Shown: positions 58,223-64,000 of the stretch, piece by piece
How positions within the stretch are numbered: position 1 is the first letter of the stretch
Layout of the letters: every line of letters begins with the position of its first letter
Assembly (NCBI GenBank): GCA_021324265.1
Contig: JAJPJK010000002.1
Coordinates: 40,622 to 104,621, forward strand
Origin: Thermoproteota archaeon
GTDB taxonomy: Archaea; Thermoproteota; Thermoprotei; Gearchaeales; Gearchaeaceae
DNA: 64,000 nucleotides
Direction: 5' to 3'
Notes under the pieces: generated by a model
The model's input: only the letters and a program-made list of their open reading frames with translations
What the model was told of the DNA's origin: nothing
Databases searched by the model: none
Made by a program: the position numbers and the translations under genes

Positions 58223-60721
58223 CTACGCAGGGCTCAAAGTAATTGTATATGAAGCATCATTGATATCTGAAGGGCTAGCTGCGAAATTCAATCTATAATA
58301 TTGATACGTGAGCCAAGAATTGACGAAATCGCCATAATGATCGCTAACAGGATTTTCGCTTTGGCCTCCTGGATAAACACCATAGCCCTGCGGTTTGTCG
58401 CTCATCACAACTATCATTCTCCAGCTTGGGCCATGAGTAACGTAGCCACCCCACATCGGCATACCTGCAGCCATTAATGTATCATCTCCACCATCTTCTG
58501 GATATGGGCCTAAGCTCAAAGCTTCTAAGCCTGAAATGTGTTCAAAGTATACTTCATGAACTTTACCCCATGTCCAGTCATCGCCCATCTTTTTCTCTAT
58601 GAACTGTACAGCATTTACTAGAGCCTGTGCTGCAGTAGAGTAAAAATCTCCATTAAACCATGTGCTATTTGGTTCTTTTAATGCCAATGCAAGGACATTC
58701 TCAGGTAATGGTAATTTTGCACCTTCTATGCCTAATTCCTTGAATTTCTTTACAAAGGTCATATTATAAAATGAGTCCATCCAAAAGTTCCATACAGTCG
58801 GTGCTTCGAGATCCTTCTTCATGAGGAAGTTCCAATTCTCAAGCAATGATATTGCCTTTTGAACCTTTGGATCGTTTGAAGGGTGCATCTGCATTGCCTT
58901 TATTATCAATGGCATGAAGGAATAGGCATTCCACTGGAATACATCACTTTGGCCACTCATCATGTCTTGTAGGCTTATTTTATCCTTACTAAGGATACTG
59001 AATATTCTTTGGGCCCTCGCTCCTGAGTCCCACCATCCTCCTAAAACGAAGAATGGATAATACTTATTTACGCTCATTTGATTCGGTGCTGCTAAAAATC
59101 CTCTTTCTGGATTTATGGCATGCGGTAAGAGTTCAAAAGGAATGAATTTGCTCCATTCGTAACCGCCTGTACCATTAAGTATGCTTCTTGAACCTAAAAC
59201 ATAAATCGTTTCTTCATTGGGGAGCTTAACCATCCTGAGCGGAAACTTCCCTGGCTCTATGACAGCTATGTTGCCGCTTGTATCAGCATACATGAAATTC
59301 TGAGATGGCACGTCCCAATGCCTCAGAGCATTGAAGAAATCATTAAGGTTCTGTGCTTTCATTACGTCTACGATTGCAATAGCTTCAAGCGTTACGTTCA
59401 TGCCAACCCATTTTGCGCTTATCGTTAGCCCTTTATTTGTTATTATGGGCCCATGAATGGTTAGATTAACCAAAAGCTGAACTGGCTGACTACCGCTAAC
59501 GTTTATGATTTCTTTAATTGTTTGTATTTCATGCCAGCTTCCATTGAAATAATACTGCATTGGATTCGCAGGATTTATTTTCTCTACATAGAAATCCATC
59601 ACGCTCATCTGCGTATTGGTTAGCCCCCATGCAATTTTATCGTTGAATCCAATTATTATCGAAGGTATTCCTGCAAGAGTAACTCCATAGGCGTTGATAT
59701 CGTTGCTATGCAAGTCAACCTCATACCATAGCGAGGGTATTTGAAGGCCTAAATGCGGGTCATCTGCGAGCATTGCATAACCGTTGCTAGATTTACTCGG
59801 TGCCACTGCCCAATCATTGCTTCCCACATAACTTGGATCAGATCCGAGAAATGATAACGCATCCTTGAGAGCAGTGATCGCTTTTCCTGCAAAGCTTGGA
59901 TCAGAGAAATTGAGGCCTGTTGCCCAGTAAGAATACCAGTCCAAACTAAGGAGATAGTTGGGATCGACACTTATTTGATTTCCGTCAATGCTGCCATTTC
60001 CAGGTATAACTGTTACGTTTTCCTGAAATGAAGGAAATATGGGATATAATTTGGTCGCTTCGGCATCGCCTAGCTTTGCGGCAACGAGGGAGAATTGAAG
60101 AGGTTCATAAAAATTCGTTAAGGACCATGCCATCAGCTTTGCGAAGGCAATTGAATCAATTGGAGTCCAAGGATCGGGTTTGTAATTCAATAGTCTGAAC
60201 ATTAAAGGAAGCTCATTCTTCGATTCAGCTATTTTGATGTAGCTGTTCACACCATCAGCATAAGCCTGATAAAGTTCCCAGTATTGTGGGTAGTTCTGTT
60301 TTATGAAATTCGCAGTTAGTATTGCTGCCCTCCAAAGACCTATAGTCCTCATTACAATATCATTGCTCAAAGCAGATTTACCAACGATCTCTGCAAGCCT
60401 TCCTTCAGCAGCCCTTCTCTGAGCATCCATTTGCCAAAGTCTATCCTTGGAGTGCATGAAACCAATGGCGAAAAACAAGTCTTTATCGTCTTGTGCATAT
60501 ATATGTGGTACTCCTCTCGAATCTACTATTATTTTAACTTCGTGATCAAGGCCTTGAAGTGTATAGGAAGATTGTACTGTTGGATTAACTGAACTATAAA
60601 CACCGTTTACCGGGCCTAAGAGAGAAATCAGTGTATTTACAAGCGATGTATTTGCTATCAGGAATACGAGCAACGCGCTTATAATTAGGATGACAAAGCT
60701 AGAAATTTTCTTTTTGTTCAT
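58223..60721 (-). CDS. Penicillin acylase-family Ntn-hydrolase, exported
   Basis: An 832-aa protein. An N-terminal signal/anchor (about 7-36) sends it outside. The autocatalytic nucleophile is S301 in YVGSNDWAVAP, where cleavage before the serine yields alpha and beta chains. DRLWQMDAQRRAAEGRLAE, GLTNTQMSVMDFYVEK and GGQSENPVSDHYGD are typical of the family. Members cleave amide bonds of penicillins, acyl-homoserine lactones or other N-acyl compounds. The natural archaeal substrate is not known. Confidence 0.92.
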   Translation of the reverse strand: MNKKKISSFVILIISALLVFLIANTSLVNTLISLLGPVNGVYSSVNPTVQSSYTLQGLDHEVKIIVDSRGVPHIYAQDDKDLFFAIGFMHSKDRLWQMDAQRRAAEGRLAEIVGKSALSNDIVMRTIGLWRAAILTANFIKQNYPQYWELYQAYADGVNSYIKIAESKNELPLMFRLLNYKPDPWTPIDSIAFAKLMAWSLTNFYEPLQFSLVAAKLGDAEATKLYPIFPSFQENVTVIPGNGSIDGNQISVDPNYLLSLDWYSYWATGLNFSDPSFAGKAITALKDALSFLGSDPSYVGSNDWAVAPSKSSNGYAMLADDPHLGLQIPSLWYEVDLHSNDINAYGVTLAGIPSIIIGFNDKIAWGLTNTQMSVMDFYVEKINPANPMQYYFNGSWHEIQTIKEIINVSGSQPVQLLVNLTIHGPIITNKGLTISAKWVGMNVTLEAIAIVDVMKAQNLNDFFNALRHWDVPSQNFMYADTSGNIAVIEPGKFPLRMVKLPNEETIYVLGSRSILNGTGGYEWSKFIPFELLPHAINPERGFLAAPNQMSVNKYYPFFVLGGWWDSGARAQRIFSILSKDKISLQDMMSGQSDVFQWNAYSFMPLIIKAMQMHPSNDPKVQKAISLLENWNFLMKKDLEAPTVWNFWMDSFYNMTFVKKFKELGIEGAKLPLPENVLALALKEPNSTWFNGDFYSTAAQALVNAVQFIEKKMGDDWTWGKVHEVYFEHISGLEALSLGPYPEDGGDDTLMAAGMPMWGGYVTHGPSWRMIVVMSDKPQGYGVYPGGQSENPVSDHYGDFVNSWLTYQYYRLNFAASPSDINDASYTITLSPA

Positions 60722-60790
60722 AAGTATGAATGCATTGGTGCGATAAAAACTTTAATACAGATCTTGTTTCAACATATTACAAACATTTAA

Positions 60791-60806
60791 GCACTTTATC
60801 AAGTGC
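60791..60806. repeat. Short palindromic hairpin in the penicillin acylase upstream region
   Basis: GCACTT-TATC-AAGTGC can form a 6-bp stem with a 4-nt loop. It lies in a 231-nt AT-rich gap between the 3' end of malA and the 5' end of the acylase gene, so it could be an operator of the acylase or part of malA termination. The rest of the gap shows no gene. Confidence 0.35.
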
Positions 60807-60952
60807 ATTTTGTAAATATAAAAATATAAATCTTTTAGCTTTAGTTTTTGTATTCTATATCAAAGCTTATTACGTATCTATAATGTTAAGATTATCAAAC
60901 AAAATATTAATTTATGATAGCTTTAAACTATACTAATAGCTCTTAGAAAAAA

Positions 60953-63130
60953 TCATTTATCGAATTCTATTTCCTTGAAAGTTTTATCGAGCTCAATCAT
61001 AGTTCCTAATCGGTTATAATTTGCTTTAAATCCTCTAGGACTAATCTTTTGGGCTAGGATCATAATATTTCTGATTTCCATAGGCTCACCATATTGCTTT
61101 AATACATTGTTCTTGTAACTTATCTCAGCTACTTTCCCCTTTTCATCATGATAGATTCTCCAGTCTCCTTCACCGAATATAATTATTCCATCCTTGACAG
61201 GTATTGCAGAGCCATATCTAATAAATATGGGGAGCTCAGCTACGCATTCAATGTAGGTAGGCCCTTCTTGTATTTCTCCGTTCCAGAAATCTATCCACTT
61301 TGACCTTGGAAGATATACTTCTCTACCTTTTGAATTAGGTTCTAGGATGGGAGCACAGAGTAAACTTGAACCGACCATGTACTCATCTTCAATATAATAG
61401 CTTTCCTCATCTTCCTGAAAATCGTAGCAGAGCGGTCTAATTATTGGTTCTCCTTCTAAGTGTGACTTCCAACAGAGGTGCCATAAATAAGGTAGGAATT
61501 TCATCCTTAGATCAATTGCTTCTTTAATCTTTTTCTTATATTTGGAAGGCATGTTATAAATTTCAGCTTCAGTAGCTCCCTTATCCTTGTGAACTCTATA
61601 GAAGGGTACGAATGCGCATGCTTGATGCCATCTAGCGATGAGCTCATAATCCCCCCTCTCTACGAAACCTCCTAAGTCACAGCCACAGAATGAAATGCCA
61701 CTAAGCGATAGATTTAACAAAATAGCTAGAGTAAGCTTCAATCCTTCCCATGTTGAAGGAACATCGCCGGTCCATATTGCAGCATATTTCTGGATTCCAG
61801 CATACCCTGACCTAGATAGTATGAATACGTCTTTTCGAATTTCTTTAAGTGCTTCGTAAGTAGCTTTTGCTTGAAAATAAGGATAAGCATTCCTCAAATA
61901 TTTGTGTTCTGTCATTTTACCGTTGTCTAGTAAATGAAAAACGTTGGGCTCAACTGATAGGTCGAAAAAGTCGTTGGGAGATATATTTCTTAGCACATTT
62001 GCCTTAACTCCTCTTTTTGAACCGAGAATATAGACCAATCTATCTATAATTGCCTTGATTTCTTCACTTAGACCAAACTTTGTAGAAAGATCTTCAATGA
62101 TCATCTTGTAATTAAACACGGAAGGCTCGTTCATGTCTAGCCAGATACCATCGAATCCATATCTTTCAACGAATTCCTTTATTTTGCTAGACCACCATGT
62201 TTGTGTTTCCTTTCTCATGAAATCTGGCAACGTGCATAGCCCGGGCCATCCCATAGTAATATAGGGATTTTTGTTGTCTCTTTTAATGCAAAGAGTCTTA
62301 GCTTCTTCATAGATATTGTAGCCCTCTTCTACTTTTATGTAGGGATCTATGATCGGTATTACCTTAATGCCTAGCTTATGTAATTCTTCAATCATAGCTT
62401 TAGGTTCTGGGAATCTCTTATTGTTCCATGTGAAAATCTTATAACCATCCATGTAATCTATGTCCAAATATAACGCACTGATAGGGATCTCTGATAAATA
62501 ATTCTTGGCAATATCGAGAACATAATCCTGTGGGAAATAGCTATATCTAGATATCTGATAACCGAGCGCCCAAATTGGCGGCAAAAAGGGTTTGCCAGTT
62601 ATTTCGAGATAAGTTCTAAGTATTTCGCTAATTTGTGGGCCGAATATTACAAATATTTCGCATTTCTCGTCATGGACTTCAAATATGAATTTATCATATT
62701 CGCTTAAGCCTATATCAGCAATACAAAAAGCAGGGGAATTTATGAATAAACCTATTGCGCTGTTATTTTCCACGAAAATGGTGAATGGAATAGAAAGGTA
62801 GAGAGGGTCATCATAGTAATTATACCCTAAATGATCGTAGTTCCAAAAGGCAAGTCTTACCCTTCTCTTATTTAGCGGTAATGCTTTTTCTCCAAAGCCT
62901 AAAACCTTTTCCTTTATTCCTAGCTTTTTTGTGATTATTATTTTCTTATCCTCTTTTTTAATGTCTAGTTTTAAGCTTTGATTTCCCAATCTCAATGATA
63001 TCGTATCTCTATCCATTTCGAAATCTGGGCTCGGAGAGCCTATTGGGGCGTTAAAGCTTAAACATAAATCGTAACCAATAGTTATTTTTAAGACCTTTTT
63101 ACCCCGTTCTAATTTAATGTTATCTTCCAT
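60953..63130 (-). CDS. malA: GH31 alpha-glucosidase
   Basis: A 725-aa glycoside hydrolase family 31 enzyme with nucleophile D332 in DGIWLDMNEPSVF. The acid/base region is AAIWTGDVPSTWEGL, and SGISFCGCDLGGF and PFYRVHKD are further family motifs. No signal peptide is seen, so it acts in the cytoplasm on maltose-type oligosaccharides, as the Sulfolobus MalA does. Length is close to that enzyme. The partial exported protein at the window end may belong to a sugar uptake system, which would fit. Confidence 0.95.
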   Translation of the reverse strand: MEDNIKLERGKKVLKITIGYDLCLSFNAPIGSPSPDFEMDRDTISLRLGNQSLKLDIKKEDKKIIITKKLGIKEKVLGFGEKALPLNKRRVRLAFWNYDHLGYNYYDDPLYLSIPFTIFVENNSAIGLFINSPAFCIADIGLSEYDKFIFEVHDEKCEIFVIFGPQISEILRTYLEITGKPFLPPIWALGYQISRYSYFPQDYVLDIAKNYLSEIPISALYLDIDYMDGYKIFTWNNKRFPEPKAMIEELHKLGIKVIPIIDPYIKVEEGYNIYEEAKTLCIKRDNKNPYITMGWPGLCTLPDFMRKETQTWWSSKIKEFVERYGFDGIWLDMNEPSVFNYKMIIEDLSTKFGLSEEIKAIIDRLVYILGSKRGVKANVLRNISPNDFFDLSVEPNVFHLLDNGKMTEHKYLRNAYPYFQAKATYEALKEIRKDVFILSRSGYAGIQKYAAIWTGDVPSTWEGLKLTLAILLNLSLSGISFCGCDLGGFVERGDYELIARWHQACAFVPFYRVHKDKGATEAEIYNMPSKYKKKIKEAIDLRMKFLPYLWHLCWKSHLEGEPIIRPLCYDFQEDEESYYIEDEYMVGSSLLCAPILEPNSKGREVYLPRSKWIDFWNGEIQEGPTYIECVAELPIFIRYGSAIPVKDGIIIFGEGDWRIYHDEKGKVAEISYKNNVLKQYGEPMEIRNIMILAQKISPRGFKANYNRLGTMIELDKTFKEIEFDK

Positions 63131-63151
63131 TACTAAACTTAAAACATATAA

Positions 63152-63811
63152 TCAATTATTCTTTGTTCGTTGTGATTCACAATAACTTTGAAGTATATGT
63201 TTTGCACGAGCTATGGAACTCAGCATATATTTATTCTTCATATCGTGACTTCCTAGGTTCAAAAGCCAATTCTTGATTTCTTTGCATATCTTATCCATTT
63301 GGTTAATTTTTTGGTCTTCACTTGATTGTTTCTCAGCCTGTAACTTTGCTGAGCCTTCCATGAATCCCTCAGGATAATACCAGTTCTTTATCCAGAGAAA
63401 TCCCTTTGAAAAGAGGATGTAGCCCAATCTTGTTGCATAAACAGGGACTCCAAGATCTAGAGCTTTAGCTGTCTCTTCGTCATAGTCATATTCCAAATAT
63501 AGCCACTCATTGGGCTTAAGTTGCTCTGCAATGCATTCATAAAAGCGTTCTTCATATTCGCTTTTCAAAAAAATGAAGCCAAAACCATTCCATTTCAATA
63601 AGGGGCTTATGTTGAAAATCTCAAACCATCTTCTGTAGTAAGGTGGTCTCCCTTGAAACTCCTTTATTACGAGTAATGTCTTCCATTCTCCATTTTTTCC
63701 TAGTTGTATCTCTACGTTGCGTTCTTCTATGAATCTGCCTTTTCTCTCAAAAGTTCTTACCTCCAATTCTTTCAAGTCTTTAAAAATCTTTTCACAATAC
63801 ACTATAATCAT
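63152..63811 (-). CDS. Uncharacterised archaeal protein (possibly DUF1122-like)
   Basis: 219 aa from ATG 63811. A longer frame to 63919 would start inside the divergent gene and adds an unlikely N-terminus. The core has WKTLLVIKEFQGRPPYYRRWFE, a strand-rich middle (GFGFIFLKSEYEERFYECIAE) and a segment GVPVYATRLGYILFSKGFLWIKNWYYPEGFMEG (split) before a charged C-terminal helix. The pattern recalls the archaeal DUF1122 group, but I am not sure. It lies 21 nt upstream of malA on the same strand, so it is probably in that operon. Confidence 0.6.
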   Translation of the reverse strand: MIIVYCEKIFKDLKELEVRTFERKGRFIEERNVEIQLGKNGEWKTLLVIKEFQGRPPYYRRWFEIFNISPLLKWNGFGFIFLKSEYEERFYECIAEQLKPNEWLYLEYDYDEETAKALDLGVPVYATRLGYILFSKGFLWIKNWYYPEGFMEGSAKLQAEKQSSEDQKINQMDKICKEIKNWLLNLGSHDMKNKYMLSSIARAKHILQSYCESQRTKNN

Positions 63812-63853
63812 AGCTATTTTCTCAAATTTAAGTGTGAGCAACGTAACTTGGAA

Positions 63854-63861
63854 AATATATA
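63854..63861 (+). promoter_or_regulatory. TATA-like box for the exported protein gene
   Basis: AATATATA is centred 26.5 nt before GTG 63884 and supports a leaderless start there. The same AT stretch is about 45 nt upstream of the divergent gene start at 63811 and might serve it too. Confidence 0.5.
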
Positions 63862-63883
63862 GGTTATTGTGAATGTATGTGTA

Positions 63884-64000
63884 GTGGTAAGATTTTTTAA
63901 TAGAAGCATATCGCTTCAAGCTTTTGCCTTAATCGTTGTTGTCATTATAGCCGCACTTTCAATAACGGGTTATTACCAATTTAGGTTCTCTTCTACGCAG
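63884..64000 (+). CDS. N-terminus of an exported or membrane protein (partial)
   Basis: GTG 63884 opens a frame that runs off the window after 39 codons. The residues show a basic start (VRFFNRS) and a hydrophobic helix (FALIVVVIIAALSITGYY), that is, a signal peptide or membrane anchor. An in-frame GTG at 63869 is possible, but the TATA spacing favours 63884. Archaeal sugar-binding lipoproteins and pilin-like proteins begin in this way. Its position divergent from the alpha-glucosidase operon would fit an ABC transporter substrate-binding protein, but nothing in the visible part proves it. Confidence 0.5.
   Translation, partial: MVRFFNRSISLQAFALIVVVIIAALSITGYYQFRFSSTQ

Noticed and set aside
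60730..60936. A 68-codon frame in the gap upstream of penicillin acylase
   Set aside because: Composition follows the AT-rich spacer; no domain or start context supports a gene.
63812..63919. Longer N-terminus of the 63152-63811 gene
   Set aside because: It would overlap the promoter and start of the divergent gene, and the added residues do not resemble a protein N-terminus.
1..64000. CRISPR arrays, insertion sequences or provirus
   Set aside because: No regularly spaced repeats, transposase, integrase or Cas genes were seen on either strand.

Overview
The window is 64 kb of compact, AT-rich archaeal chromosome, most likely from the Thermoproteota (TACK) side. Supporting signs are an Orc1/Cdc6, clamp-loader RFC small/large, Gins23-MCM, Hel308 and Mre11-Rad50 replication and repair set; XPB-Bax1; an Lhr helicase with its metallophosphoesterase; TYW3; a DRG-like GTPase; and tRNA genes split by introns with bulge-helix-bulge (BHB) splice sites. 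Genus cannot be decided from the sequence. Genes for electron-transfer flavoprotein, acyl-CoA synthetase, thiolase, a CuA-like cupredoxin, peroxiredoxin and thioredoxin suggest a respiring organism that uses acyl-CoA compounds. No IS element, CRISPR array, rRNA or obvious provirus was seen.

Layout. 1-6650: rRNA and tRNA maturation (end of an NAD kinase, Nob1, an NSUN-type m5C methyltransferase), a DUF255 protein, a radical SAM protein, acylphosphatase and a preQ0 (archaeosine precursor) cluster queD-queC-folE2. 6680-7061: tRNA-Phe and tRNA-Tyr, both with introns, and tRNA-Gly. 7100-9058: an Sm-like protein, an alcohol dehydrogenase-type oxidoreductase and a THUMP protein. 9084-22170: a DNA replication and repair block (Orc1/Cdc6, RFC-S, RFC-L, Gins23, MCM, Hel308, Mre11, Rad50) broken only by a convergent AIR-synthase-like gene. 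22207-31990: aldehyde dehydrogenase, acyl-CoA synthetase, cupredoxin, XPB-Bax1, ETF and thiolase-DUF35. 31987-35894: phosphoesterase, a membrane winged-helix protein and Lhr. 36012-39545: a surface metalloprotease, an unknown helical protein, a cupin and a CitG-like protein. 39652-48545: a class II ribonucleotide reductase split into two genes, a DRG-like GTPase, a degenerate GHMP-kinase-like protein, redox proteins, small unknown genes, TYW3 and a GNAT. 48542-53092: fumarase, an HpaB-family flavoprotein, OsmC and an EamA exporter. 53452-64000: intron-bearing tRNA-Pro, a Kef-type antiporter, an Ig-like membrane protein, a tandem SagB-type nitroreductase, penicillin acylase, GH31 alpha-glucosidase and the start of an exported protein.

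Two organisational features stand out. First, many genes have a TATA-like box centred about 25-28 nt before the start codon, which predicts leaderless mRNAs and corrects several start codons. A single palindromic box at 25845-25852 is placed to serve two divergent genes. Second, 9 of 11 convergent gene pairs overlap at their 3' ends by 4-29 nt, so opposing stop codons lie inside each other's genes.

No clearly new multi-gene system is proven here. The best candidates for undescribed biology are the GTPase / pseudo-GHMP-kinase pair (42904-44870), the Ig-like membrane protein next to a stand-alone tandem SagB oxidoreductase (55461-57685), the anchored CuA-like protein with displaced methionine (25361-25822) and the unknown helical gene with cupin and CitG-like genes (37402-39545).
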